This document shows, one piece after another, positions 55,929 through 64,000 of a stretch of DNA of 64,000 bases. A model generated the notes under the pieces. That model was not told the DNA's origin, did no database searches, and saw nothing but the letters and a program-made list of their open reading frames with translations. The DNA is taken from assembly GCF_035917415.1 (NCBI RefSeq), contig NZ_CP109073.1:5760001-5824000 (forward strand), read 5' to 3'. This DNA comes from Streptomyces sp. NBC_01803. Its GTDB lineage: Bacteria; Actinomycetota; Actinomycetes; Streptomycetales; Streptomycetaceae. A program made the translations under genes and the position numbers. Each line of letters starts with the position of its first letter. Positions within the stretch are counted from its first letter, which is position 1.

Positions 55929-57074
55929 GTGAGACGCCGTTCGCATCACCACTGGAGATACGCCACCGCCGCGACCGCCGCCACCGTGGCGATCGCCCTG
56001 ACCGCCGGCTGCGGCTCCGACTCCGACTCCGGCAACTCCTCCGGCGGCGACGACGGGCCCTCGGCCGCCGACGCCGCGCAGCAGCGGCTCGCGGACAACC
56101 CCGCGCTGGCCGACCTCGTCGCCGCGGCCGAGGAGGAGGGCGCCCTCAGCCTCAACTGGGGCCTGCACGGGCAGGGCGGCCTCGACTCCCTGGTCGACGC
56201 CTTCCAGGAGGCATACGGCCTCGACCTGGACGTCACCCTCACCCCCGACCAGAACATGCCGGGCAACACCGCCAAGCTCATCCAGGAGCACAACGCCGGC
56301 TCCCCGTCGTCCACCGACGCCCTGCTCGGCAACCCCGAGCTGATCCGCAACGCCGCCCAGGCCGGCGCCCTCGCCGAGACCGACTGGGCGGCCGTCGCGC
56401 CGTGGACCGAGGGCCTGGCCAGCGGCGACAACATGGCGCTCAGCCTGCTCGACCAGATCCCCGGCTTCACCTACAACACCACCCTCATCAGCGAGGACGA
56501 GGTGCCGCGGACCGCCGCCGACGTCCTGGAGATGGACCAGGCGATCGCCAGCACCCCGTACGCCGCGCAGTTCAACGTGCTCGGCGCCGACGAGGCGATG
56601 GGCGTCGACGGCGTGCGCGACTACCTCCGCGCGTTCGAGCCCGAGGGCTACTTCGGCTGCGGCGAGCTGAACCGCGTGGCGTCCGGCGAGTTCGCCGCGC
56701 TGTGGATCTCCTGCGGCAAGAACCTCGCCGACGTCGTCGCCGAGGAGGGCGCCCCGCTGGAGACGGCCGTCCTGGCGGACGCGGCCAGCGTGTCGAGCTG
56801 GTACATGGGCATCCCCGAGAACGCCCAGCACCCGGCCGCCGCCACGCTGTTCGCGACCTGGCTGGTCACCCCGGAGGCGCAGGAGCTGCTCTACGAGCAG
56901 GAGTTCGCCGACAACCGCCTGGTCGAGGGCAGCCGGACCGCCCAGGAGATCGCCGAGTACGAGGCGGACGGCGTGAACTTCACCGAGGTCGACTACCAGT
57001 TCACCGCCGACCACCCCGAGCTCTACAACACCGAGTTCAAGGACGAGCTGATCGGGCTGCTGACGACCAAATGA
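55929..57074 (+). CDS. ABC transporter substrate-binding lipoprotein (Fe3+/polyamine type)
   Basis: 381 aa. Signal peptide with lipobox ALTAGC, then a class II binding protein: EEEGALSLNWGLHGQGGLDS, FQEAYGLDLDVTLTPDQNMP, AGVS-like AASVSSWYMGIPENAQHPAA. This class binds iron(III), polyamines, phosphonates or small carboxylates. The GTG at 55929 is used; an in-frame ATG at 55887 would extend the N-terminus. It overlaps the permease start by four bases. Confidence 0.88.
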   Translation: MRRRSHHHWRYATAATAATVAIALTAGCGSDSDSGNSSGGDDGPSAADAAQQRLADNPALADLVAAAEEEGALSLNWGLHGQGGLDSLVDAFQEAYGLDLDVTLTPDQNMPGNTAKLIQEHNAGSPSSTDALLGNPELIRNAAQAGALAETDWAAVAPWTEGLASGDNMALSLLDQIPGFTYNTTLISEDEVPRTAADVLEMDQAIASTPYAAQFNVLGADEAMGVDGVRDYLRAFEPEGYFGCGELNRVASGEFAALWISCGKNLADVVAEEGAPLETAVLADAASVSSWYMGIPENAQHPAAATLFATWLVTPEAQELLYEQEFADNRLVEGSRTAQEIAEYEADGVNFTEVDYQFTADHPELYNTEFKDELIGLLTTK

Positions 57075-58933
57075 CCAACACCCAGGCAATCCAGGAAAAC
57101 CAGGACACCCGGACCGGCACGGGGGCGACGCCGCCCCCGGCTGGCCAGGCCCCGCCCGCGCCCGGCCGCCGCCGGCGCCGCCGCCGGCCCACCGCCACCG
57201 GCGTCCTCGCGGCCCTCATCGCCGTCCCGGCCCTGTGCGTCGTCGCCCTGCTGATCCTCGTGACCTACCTGGGCTTCCGCGAGAACGGATCACCCGACGG
57301 CGCCCTCACGTTCGACAACTACACCTCGCTCTTCGGCGACTCCCAGGTCTGGGAGGTCGTCCTCAACACCCTGATCTACGTCGCCGTCACCCAGGTCGTC
57401 GCGCTCCTCCTCGGCACCGCCCTCGCGCTGCTGGTGGAGCGGACCGACTTCGGCTGGGAGCGCACCATCAACACCGCGATGGTGCTGCGCATCCTCATCC
57501 CCGGCTTCTTCACCGCCATGGGCTGGATCTTCCTGTTCCACCCGCGCGTCGGCGCCGTCAACCAGTGGCTGATGGAGTGGTTCGGCCTGTCCGAGGGGCC
57601 GGTCAACATCACGTCGCTGATCGGCATGGGCTTCGTCGAGGGCCTGGGCCTGTCCGCCCTCGTCTTCGTCATGGTCTCCAGCAGCCTCCGCTCCGTGGAC
57701 GGCTCGCTGGAGGAGGCCGCCCGCGCCTCCGGCGCCGGTCCCTGGCGGGTGCTGCGCCGCGTGACGCTGCCGCTGATCTACCCCAGCATGCTCGGCGCGG
57801 GCATCTTCACCGCCACCATCGCCATCTCCTCCCTGGACATCCCGCTGATCATGGGCCTGTCCAACGGCATCCACGTCTTCAGCAGCTACCTGTACGTGGC
57901 GACCAACCCCTCGGTCGGCGTCACCGAGTACGGTGTCCCGGCGGCGTTCAGCGGTGTGATGATCCTGCTCGCGATCGGCTTCAGCCTCTGGTACCTGCGC
58001 ACGCTGAAGTCGGCCCGCAAGTACCAGGTCGTCACCGGCAAGGGGTACCGGCCGGCGCGCGTCCCGCTGGGCCGCTGGCGCTGGGCCGCCTGGCTGTTCG
58101 TCGGCGGGTACTTCCTGTGGTCGGCCGTGCTGCCGTTCCTCATGGTCGTGTGGACCTCGCTGCTGCCCTACGTGCAGAAGCCGTCGGCCGAGGCCCTGGA
58201 GCACGTGTCGTTCGACAACTACCGGGACCTGGACTGGGACTACGTCCTGCGGGGCCTGGAGACCACGGTCAAGCTGATGGTGCTGGCACCCACCCTCGCG
58301 GTGCTGCTGAGCCTGGCGTTCTCCTACGTCGTGGTCCGCTCCCGGCTGCGTTTCCGCTACCTGTACGACTTCACGGCGTTCCTGCCGCAGGCCGTGCCGA
58401 GCACCATCTTCGCCTTCAGCGCCATGATCGCCGCCCTGTACTGGACCGACGGCTGGTACAGCCTCTACGGCACGCTGGCGATCCTCGTCGTGGTCATGGC
58501 CCTGATCCAGGTCGCGTTCGGCACCCGCATGTTCAACGCCGGGCTGGTGCAGATCCACACCGAGCTGGAGGAGGCGGCGGCCATGTCGGGCGCCTCCACC
58601 TGGGCGACCGTCCGCCGCGTCACCCTGCCGCTGCTGCGGCCCGTGGCCACGTACACCTGGCTGTGGCTGGCGCTGCTGACCCTGCGCGACCTGACCGTGC
58701 CGACGCTGCTCGGCTCGCAGGACACGCTCACCCTCTCCGTGGCCTCCTGGATGCTCTACAACACCGGCCAGGTCGGCGCCTCCTCGGCGGTCACGCTGCT
58801 GATGATCCTGTTCATGACCCCGGTCGTCGTGCTGTTCCTCGTCTTCACACGCGGCCGGTCGGGCGCGGGCCCCGGAGCCGGTGCCAGGGCCGGGGGCCCG
58901 GCCGGCGGAGCGGCGGGGGGAACGGGCCTGTGA
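57071..58933 (+). CDS. ABC transporter permease, two fused membrane domains
   Basis: 620 aa with about twelve membrane helices. Two BPD_transp_1 domains are fused, each with an EAA loop: LEEAARASGAGPWRVLRRVT in the first half and LEEAAAMSGASTWATVRRVT in the second. Such fused permeases are typical of FbpB/iron-type importers and of some carboxylate or phosphonate importers. The ATG overlaps the binding-protein stop. The Pro/Arg-rich N-terminal 35 residues are cytoplasmic. Confidence 0.92.
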   Translation: MTNTQAIQENQDTRTGTGATPPPAGQAPPAPGRRRRRRRPTATGVLAALIAVPALCVVALLILVTYLGFRENGSPDGALTFDNYTSLFGDSQVWEVVLNTLIYVAVTQVVALLLGTALALLVERTDFGWERTINTAMVLRILIPGFFTAMGWIFLFHPRVGAVNQWLMEWFGLSEGPVNITSLIGMGFVEGLGLSALVFVMVSSSLRSVDGSLEEAARASGAGPWRVLRRVTLPLIYPSMLGAGIFTATIAISSLDIPLIMGLSNGIHVFSSYLYVATNPSVGVTEYGVPAAFSGVMILLAIGFSLWYLRTLKSARKYQVVTGKGYRPARVPLGRWRWAAWLFVGGYFLWSAVLPFLMVVWTSLLPYVQKPSAEALEHVSFDNYRDLDWDYVLRGLETTVKLMVLAPTLAVLLSLAFSYVVVRSRLRFRYLYDFTAFLPQAVPSTIFAFSAMIAALYWTDGWYSLYGTLAILVVVMALIQVAFGTRMFNAGLVQIHTELEEAAAMSGASTWATVRRVTLPLLRPVATYTWLWLALLTLRDLTVPTLLGSQDTLTLSVASWMLYNTGQVGASSAVTLLMILFMTPVVVLFLVFTRGRSGAGPGAGARAGGPAGGAAGGTGL

Positions 58934-58954
58934 CGCCGCGCCACCCGGCGACGA

Positions 58955-59026
58955 CCGGGACACCGCGGCCGGCCGGGACACCGCGGCCGGCCGGGACACC
59001 GCGGCCGACGGAGACACCGCTGACAA
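58955..59026. repeat. 18-bp tandem repeat between permease and ATPase genes
   Basis: CCGGGACACCGCGGCCGG occurs as two perfect units plus a nearly perfect third and a degenerate fourth. It separates the permease stop from the ATPase start by 112 bases, unlike the 4-base overlaps elsewhere in this operon. It may form RNA structure or be a simple slippage product. Confidence 0.8.
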
Positions 59027-59045
59027 CGGAGAAGGAGGACCACTC

Positions 59046-60164
59046 ATGACCGGCACCGGCAACCGCCCACTCGCCGTGGAGGGCCTGCGCAAGGGCTTCG
59101 CGGACCGCGACACCACGGTCAGGGCCGTGGACGACGTGAGCTTCGAGCTGAAGGAGGGCGAGCTGTACACCCTGCTCGGCCCCTCGGGCTGCGGCAAGAC
59201 GTCGACGCTGCGCTCGGTCGCGGGCCTGGAACGCCCGGACGGCGGGCGCGTCGTCATCGACGGCACCGTGGTCGCCGACCCCGCCGCGGGCCACTTCGTC
59301 CCGGCCAACAAGCGCGACATCGGCATGGTGTTCCAGAGCTACGGCATCTGGCCGCACATGACGGTCTTCGACAACGCCGCGTTCCCGCTCCAGGTGGCCA
59401 GGACCAGGACGCCGAAGGCGGAGATAGCCGAACGGGTGGGCGGTGCCCTGGCCGCCGTGCAGCTCGACGCGTACGCCGGGCGCATGGCCACCCAGTTGTC
59501 CGGCGGCCAGCAGCAGCGCCTCGCGCTGGCCCGCGCCCTGGTCCGGCGCCCCAAGCTGCTGCTGCTGGACGAGCCGCTGTCCAACCTGGACGCCAAGCTC
59601 CGGCAGGCGATGCGCGCGGAGCTGTCCGCGCTCCAGAAGCAGCTCGGCATCACCACCCTCTATGTGACCCACGACCAGGACGAGGCGCTGAGCATGTCCA
59701 GCCGCATCGCCGTGATGTCGGCGGGGCGCATCGTCCAGGAGGGCAGCCCGCGCGACATCTACCAGCGTCCCGCGACCCGGTTCGTGGCCGACTTCGTCGG
59801 TACGACCAACTTCCTGCCCGGCACGGTCGCCGGCACCGGCGGTGACGGCACCCGCATCGGGACGGCCGTCGGCGAGCTGGTCGGCACCGGCGGGCACGGC
59901 GCGAGCGCCGGGGAGGCGGTGCTGCTGGCCGTGCGGCCCGAGTCCGTCCGGCTGCACCTGACCGAGCCGGGCCCGGCGGCCAACGTCATCACCGGCGAGG
60001 TCGAGCAGGTGATGTTCGTCGGCGAGCGCGTCGACTGTCACGTCCGCGTCGGCGACGACGTGTGGGTCACCCGGCAGGAGCCCTACCTGGCCGCCGTCTC
60101 CGGCGACAAGGCGTGGCTGGAGCTGCCCGCCGAGTCCCTGTCCGTCATCCCCACCCGGGACTGA
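59046..60164 (+). CDS. ABC transporter ATPase (PotA/FbpC type)
   Basis: 372 aa. Walker A GPSGCGKT (45-52), Q-loop VFQSYGIWPHMTVFDNAAF, signature LSGGQQQRLALARALV, Walker B LLLLDEPLSNLDAKLR and switch His in VTHDQDEALSMSSRI, then a C-terminal OB-fold (TOBE) domain of about 120 residues. It powers the importer formed with the preceding binding protein and permease. The ATG at 59046 follows GAAGGAGG. Confidence 0.95.
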   Translation: MTGTGNRPLAVEGLRKGFADRDTTVRAVDDVSFELKEGELYTLLGPSGCGKTSTLRSVAGLERPDGGRVVIDGTVVADPAAGHFVPANKRDIGMVFQSYGIWPHMTVFDNAAFPLQVARTRTPKAEIAERVGGALAAVQLDAYAGRMATQLSGGQQQRLALARALVRRPKLLLLDEPLSNLDAKLRQAMRAELSALQKQLGITTLYVTHDQDEALSMSSRIAVMSAGRIVQEGSPRDIYQRPATRFVADFVGTTNFLPGTVAGTGGDGTRIGTAVGELVGTGGHGASAGEAVLLAVRPESVRLHLTEPGPAANVITGEVEQVMFVGERVDCHVRVGDDVWVTRQEPYLAAVSGDKAWLELPAESLSVIPTRD

Positions 60165-60214
60165 CCGCGCGCGCCCGCCCGCGGGCGCAGATCTTCCAAG
60201 GAGAACCAGACCGC

Positions 60215-61177
60215 ATGCTCACCGACCCGATCGATGTGCGGATCCTCTGTCCGGGCCAGAACTGGATGGCGATCGGCAGCCTGATCGCCAACGGCCTCAA
60301 CGGCTACTACAGCCGCCTGCCGGACGGCTCGACGGTCGCGGCCGTCACCGGCTGCCCGCCGGCCGCCCTCGGGATGGACGGGCCCCGCCTGGTCGCCGAG
60401 GGGACGTACACGATGGCGATCACCACCCCGGCCTGGAACCTGACGATGGCCCGGGAGGGGAAGGGCCCCTACGCCGAGCCGCTGCCGCTGCGGGCGCTGG
60501 CCGTGTTCCCCCACGACGACCGGCTGGCGTTCGCCGTGCGCCGGGAGACGGGCATCGGGAGCCTGCGCGACATCGCGGAGCGGAAGCCGCCGCTGCGGCT
60601 GTCCGTGCCGCCGCGCGAGCAGGGCCATCCCGTGACCTGGGTGCTGGACGAGATCCTCGCCCGGTACGGCTTCACGCCCGAGGACGTCGAGGGCTGGGGC
60701 GGCGAGGTGCTCAGGGACCGGCCCCGCAACCAGAACGCGCCTGGCTCCGTGCCGGTCGATCCGTCGTTCGACGCGGTGTTCGACGAAGCGGTCATGACGA
60801 TGCGCTGGCGGCGCATCACCTCCGAGTACGCCATCCGGTTTCTGCCGCTGGACCCGGAGGTGCTCGCGCACTGCGCCGCCCTGGGCATGCCGCCGGGCGT
60901 CCTGGAGCGGGGGCGGCTGCGCGGTGTCGACGCGGACGTGCCGACGATCGACTTCTCCGGATGGGTGCTCTACTGCGCCGAGTCGATGCCCGACGAGCTG
61001 GCGTATCTCACCGTGCGCGCCATCGAGGAGCAGCGGGAGAACATCTCCGCCCGCTTCACCGGACCCACCCCGGCGATGACCAGCCCGCTGGACATGCGCC
61101 GCGCGGCGTGCGACGTGCCCGTGCCGCTGCATCCGGGGGCCGAGGAGTACTACCGCGAGGCGGGCCACCTGGCATAA
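60215..61177 (+). CDS. TAXI/PBP-fold protein without signal peptide (1)
   Basis: 320 aa. Matches the TAXI-like substrate-binding fold: RILCPGQNWMAIGSLIANGL, YTMAITTPAWNLTM, LRALAVFPHDDRLAFAVRRE and VEGWGGEVLRDRP. The N-terminus is polar and has no signal peptide or lipobox, so it should stay in the cytoplasm. Some cytoplasmic relatives of this fold are decarboxylases, such as 4,5-dihydroxyphthalate decarboxylase. AAGGAGA precedes the ATG. It follows a complete ABC importer that already has its own binding protein. Confidence 0.78.
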   Translation: MLTDPIDVRILCPGQNWMAIGSLIANGLNGYYSRLPDGSTVAAVTGCPPAALGMDGPRLVAEGTYTMAITTPAWNLTMAREGKGPYAEPLPLRALAVFPHDDRLAFAVRRETGIGSLRDIAERKPPLRLSVPPREQGHPVTWVLDEILARYGFTPEDVEGWGGEVLRDRPRNQNAPGSVPVDPSFDAVFDEAVMTMRWRRITSEYAIRFLPLDPEVLAHCAALGMPPGVLERGRLRGVDADVPTIDFSGWVLYCAESMPDELAYLTVRAIEEQRENISARFTGPTPAMTSPLDMRRAACDVPVPLHPGAEEYYREAGHLA

Positions 61178-61243
61178 GGGGCCGGGCCGGCCTTGCGTGA
61201 TGGCCACCCGACCCTCTACCGTGTTTCATATAACAAGACATTC

Positions 61244-61261
61244 ATCCTGCAAAACAGGACA
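61244..61261. promoter_or_regulatory. IclR-type operator 2, upstream of the second TAXI-like gene
   Basis: ATCCTGCAAAACAGGACA contains perfect TCCTG/CAGGA arms. It agrees at 14 of 18 positions with operator 1 (53617-53634) and lies 15 bases before the start of the next gene, so a repressor here would block transcription or initiation. Confidence 0.72.
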
Positions 61262-61276
61262 TCATCAGGAGGCGTG

Positions 61277-62236
61277 ATGACGCACCGTCCGCCGGAGCCG
61301 ACGATCGACCGGTCGATCACCCTGCACCTGCGGGGCGACTGGGGCACGGCCAACCTCCACCGCGTCTGCGGCTGGATCTCGCAGGAGCTGACCGACCGCA
61401 GCGGCCCGCACACCAGGGTCGCCGTCTGGAACAGCCGGGGCTTCTCCGACGCGGTGCGCGCGGTGGGCCGGGGCGAGGTCCAGGTCGCCATGACCACCCC
61501 CGTCGCGTTCACCACCGCGGCACTCGACGGACGCGGCGTCTTCGCGGACGAGAGCTTCCCCGACCTGCGGGCCCTCGGTGTCGTGCCGCAGCGCGACCGC
61601 CTGGTGATGGGCGTGCGCCGGTCCCTGGGCATCACGTCGTTCGCCCAGCTCCGGGAGGCCAAGCCCGCCCTGCGGCTGGCCACCTCCGTCCACGACGGGG
61701 TGAACTACGTCGGCCTGGCCGCGCACGAGCTGCTCACCCGCTCCGGGATCGACGTCACCGGCTGGGGCGGCGAGCTGCTGACGGACGAGCGGCCGTTCGA
61801 GACGTTCGGGCACGTCCTGGCCGGCCGGGCGGACGCCGTGGTCCACGAGGCGTACATGCTGCCCCACTGGCAGGAGTTCGGCGCCGATTTCCACTTCCTC
61901 GAAGTGGAGCAGGCCGTCCTGGACAGCCTGTGGCGGGACTACTCGTGGCCGTCCGCCGAGGTGGACGAGGGACACTTCCCCGGCGCCCCCGCGTTCCGCA
62001 CCCTGGACTTCTCCGACTTCCTGGTCCTCACCCGCGCCGACCTCGCCGACGACGTGGCCTACGCCATCGCGTGGGTGCTGGGCGAGACGCGGGACGTCCT
62101 GGAGCGCCAGTACCGGCACATCCCGCCCGAGCGGAGCCCGGTGACGTACCCGCTGGACCCGGTGACGATGGGCAGGACCCCGGTTCCGCTGCACCCCGGC
62201 GCCGCCCGCTACTACGACGCCCTGCCGCGGCCGTGA
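61277..62236 (+). CDS. TAXI/PBP-fold protein without signal peptide (2)
   Basis: 319 aa, paralogue of the protein encoded at 60215-61177. Shared blocks include VAMTTPVAFTTAAL, LRALGVVPQRDRLVMGVRRS, VTGWGGELLTDERPF and the end VPLHPGAARYYD. Again there is no export signal. A strong AGGAGG ribosome-binding site precedes the ATG. The stop overlaps the aldolase start by four bases (GTGA), which ties it to catabolism more than to transport. Confidence 0.78.
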   Translation: MTHRPPEPTIDRSITLHLRGDWGTANLHRVCGWISQELTDRSGPHTRVAVWNSRGFSDAVRAVGRGEVQVAMTTPVAFTTAALDGRGVFADESFPDLRALGVVPQRDRLVMGVRRSLGITSFAQLREAKPALRLATSVHDGVNYVGLAAHELLTRSGIDVTGWGGELLTDERPFETFGHVLAGRADAVVHEAYMLPHWQEFGADFHFLEVEQAVLDSLWRDYSWPSAEVDEGHFPGAPAFRTLDFSDFLVLTRADLADDVAYAIAWVLGETRDVLERQYRHIPPERSPVTYPLDPVTMGRTPVPLHPGAARYYDALPRP

Positions 62237-62937
62237 ACGCGGCGGAGGCCAGGACCCTGGCCGTCGAGGCGTCCCGCGCGCTGGCCGCCGCGGGCCAGGG
62301 GGACATGGTGTGGGGGCACGTCGCGGTGCGCGACCCCGAAGGGCGCGGCATCTGGATCAAGGCGCCCGGCTGGGGTCTTGAGGAGGTCACCGGGGACCGG
62401 CTCCAGCTCGTGTCGTTCGACGCCGAGGTCCTGGTGGGGGAGGGCACCGCGCACAAGGAGTGCCCGATCCACCTGGAGATCCTGCGGGCCCGGCCCGACC
62501 TGGTGTGCACCGTCCACACCCACGCCGCGTCCGCCGTGGCGTTCGCCGCTCTGGACACCGTCCTGCTGCCGCTCTCCCACGAGGGCGCGCTGTTCGGCGG
62601 CCAGGACGTGCCGCGCTTCGCGGAGACGGGCGGCCTGGTCAGCACCCCGGAGCTGGGCGGGGCGCTGGCCGCCGCGCTGGGCGACGCGCCCGCCGCGCTG
62701 ATGCCCAAGCACGGGCTGGTCGCCGCCGGGGCGAGCGTCCCCGCCGCCGTCATGCACGCCGTGCTGCTGGACCGCGCCTGCCGCACCCAGCTCACCGCGC
62801 TGGCCGCCGGGCCGGTGCGGGTGTGGTCCGACGCCGCCGAGGCACACGCCAAGCGCGCCGAGTGCTGGCCCGCCGGCCAACTGGAGGCCGGCTGGCGCTA
62901 TCTGGTGCGGCGCGCCGCCGCCCGGGACCGGACCTGA
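62233..62937 (+). CDS. Class II aldolase / decarboxylase family protein
   Basis: 234 aa of the aldolase II/adducin family. The zinc site is complete: CTVHTHAASAV with His95 and His97, His160 in MPKHGLV, and the catalytic Glu76 in AHKECPIHLEIL. Members include fuculose-phosphate aldolase and aromatic decarboxylases such as PhtC (3,4-dihydroxyphthalate). The context favours an aromatic decarboxylase or aldolase late in a catabolic path. GTG start coupled to the preceding gene. Confidence 0.87.
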   Translation: MNAAEARTLAVEASRALAAAGQGDMVWGHVAVRDPEGRGIWIKAPGWGLEEVTGDRLQLVSFDAEVLVGEGTAHKECPIHLEILRARPDLVCTVHTHAASAVAFAALDTVLLPLSHEGALFGGQDVPRFAETGGLVSTPELGGALAAALGDAPAALMPKHGLVAAGASVPAAVMHAVLLDRACRTQLTALAAGPVRVWSDAAEAHAKRAECWPAGQLEAGWRYLVRRAAARDRT

Positions 62938-62989
62938 CCCCGGGACCGACACCGAGAACAGCCCTACCGTGACGAAGGAAGACACGCAG

Positions 62990-63733
62990 ATGAACGACCC
63001 CCACGCCCCCGCCCTCTCGGCCGACTGGGTGACCGTCCCCACCGGCGACGGCCCGATGCGGGTGTACGCCGCCCGGCCCGCCGCCGCCGCCGACCGGGCC
63101 GTGGTCGTGCTCCAGGAGGCGTTCGGCGTCAACGACCACATCCAGGACATCGCCCGCCACTTCGCCGCCCGCGGCTTTCTCGCGCTGGCGCCCGACCTGT
63201 TCCACCGCAACGGCGTGGGAACCCTCGGGTACGAGCAGCACGCCGAGGCGATGCCGCTGATCGGCGCGATCGGGCCCGACGCGATCATCACCGACGTCCG
63301 CGCCGTGCTGGACCACCTCGCCGCCGCCGAGGGCATCGACACGGGCCGGACCGCGATCACCGGGTTCTGCTTCGGCGGCCGAGCCGCGTTCACCGCCGCC
63401 ACGGCGATCCCGGGGCTGGCCGCGACCGTCGTGTTCTACGGCCCCGGCATCGCGGCGGGCCCGCACGCCGTGCTGGACCGCGCCACGGCCCTCGACGCGC
63501 CGCTGCTGCTGCACGTCGGCGCCGAGGACCCGACCATCCCCGCCGAGCAGGTGCGGGCCATCGACACCGCGCTGACCGGCGCGGGCGTCGAGTTCGAGCA
63601 GCACGTGTACGCCGGCGCCGGGCACGCGTTCGCCTGCGACGCCCGCCCGCACATGTACCGCGACGAGCAGGCCGGGACCGCGTGGCACCGCACCTGGGCG
63701 TTCCTCGACCACCACCTGCCCCCGGCCGTCTGA
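62990..63733 (+). CDS. Dienelactone hydrolase family protein
   Basis: 247 aa alpha/beta hydrolase. Catalytic Cys127 in GFCFGGR, Asp180 in GAEDPTIP, His212 in GAGHAFAC and the companion Glu43 in QEAFG match carboxymethylenebutenolidase, which opens dienelactones formed after ortho ring cleavage. The ATG at 62990 has AAGGAAG upstream; a GTG at 62969 would add seven residues. It supports an aromatic-catabolic reading of the cluster. Confidence 0.9.
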   Translation: MNDPHAPALSADWVTVPTGDGPMRVYAARPAAAADRAVVVLQEAFGVNDHIQDIARHFAARGFLALAPDLFHRNGVGTLGYEQHAEAMPLIGAIGPDAIITDVRAVLDHLAAAEGIDTGRTAITGFCFGGRAAFTAATAIPGLAATVVFYGPGIAAGPHAVLDRATALDAPLLLHVGAEDPTIPAEQVRAIDTALTGAGVEFEQHVYAGAGHAFACDARPHMYRDEQAGTAWHRTWAFLDHHLPPAV

Positions 63734-63773
63734 GTCCGTATCCGCAAGTCACTCAAGGAACAAGGGAGTTCCC

Positions 63774-64000
63774 ATGGGAACCGTCTCCGAGATCATCGCG
63801 GTGATGGGCTCCGACGAGCCGCTGCGCACCGTCGAGCGGGACGAGGACGCGCTGCTGGGTCCGCCGCACCCCAGCCCGTTCCCCGTCAAACTCTGGCGCG
63901 ACCACGAGCCGTTGACCGTCGTGCACTTCCCCCAGCGGTTCACGGCCCGGCCGTTCGCGCCGCCGCGCGGCGTCTACGAGAACGACCGGATCCGCGTGGA
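63774..64000 (+). CDS. Second bicupin protein, 3' end outside window
   Basis: 75 codons visible. The segment LTVVHFPQRFTARPF, then PPRGVYENDRIRV parallels VEAVHFTPEYVPMEF, then HPRGVYESDHMRV of the first bicupin (53710-54693), so it is a paralogue. AAGGGAG precedes the ATG. The metal-binding part lies beyond the window. Confidence 0.8.
   Translation, partial: MGTVSEIIAVMGSDEPLRTVERDEDALLGPPHPSPFPVKLWRDHEPLTVVHFPQRFTARPFAPPRGVYENDRIRV

Noticed and set aside
1..64000. tRNA or rRNA genes and CRISPR arrays
   Set aside because: Reading both strands showed no cloverleaf with a T-loop consensus, no rRNA segments and no regular repeat-spacer pattern. A tRNAscan run would be decisive.

Overview
The base composition is very GC-rich, GTG and TTG starts are common, and many genes overlap by ATGA or GTGA. 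Together with the gene families present (FprB-type ferredoxin reductase, LtrA, CmtR-type ArsR, KilB-like and Streptomyces-type transposase remnants) this points to Streptomyces or a close relative, probably an accessory or chromosome-arm region because mobile-element debris is dense.

1-20.2 kb is a potassium-transport region. One kdpABC operon with a kinase-less KdpD sensor gene enters from the left on the + strand. A second, complete set on the - strand (27-aa micropeptide-kdpF-A-B-C-D-E) starts near 18.9 kb. Between them lie a broken Tn3-type transposase, a truncated ABC-2 permease, a frameshifted resolvase and an intact APC-type permease. A paired remnant, the KdpD sensor domain facing a lysA 3' end, occurs twice in opposite orientation (about 4.4-5.6 and 19.06-19.93 kb) and brackets this segment. 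An ISL3-type transposase fragment interrupts the second copy.

20.5-49.9 kb is a mosaic of small modules. It holds a tandem pair of large tyrosine recombinases, an FAD oxidase with a divergent TetR, and a frameshifted F420-type oxidoreductase gene followed by another TetR. Next come an AurF-like diiron oxygenase with its ferredoxin/ferredoxin reductase, a decayed second APC permease, an unrecognised 409-aa protein, a flavin hydroxylase, a lipoprotein and a RelE/Phd toxin-antitoxin pair. LtrA follows, then a graveyard of SDR, LysR and helicase fragments, a RidA / D-serine-dehydratase-like / SDR operon, a CmtR-like repressor with a CDF metal exporter, an IS5-type element with 36-bp inverted repeats, an orphan sugar-binding lipoprotein, a MITE-like IS derivative and a broken transposase.

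49.9-64 kb is a largely intact catabolic island that runs off the right edge. It encodes a two-component flavin monooxygenase and reductase with a divergent GntR regulator, an IclR regulator, two HGD-like bicupins, a zinc-ADH-like enzyme, a complete ABC importer with fused permease domains, two paralogous TAXI/PBP-fold proteins without export signals, a class II aldolase/decarboxylase and a dienelactone hydrolase. A near-identical 18-bp IclR-type operator precedes the first bicupin and the second TAXI-like gene, suggesting one regulon. The gene content fits uptake, hydroxylation, decarboxylation and ring cleavage of an aromatic or carboxylated cyclic substrate, but the substrate cannot be read from sequence and this gene combination is the best candidate for something undescribed.
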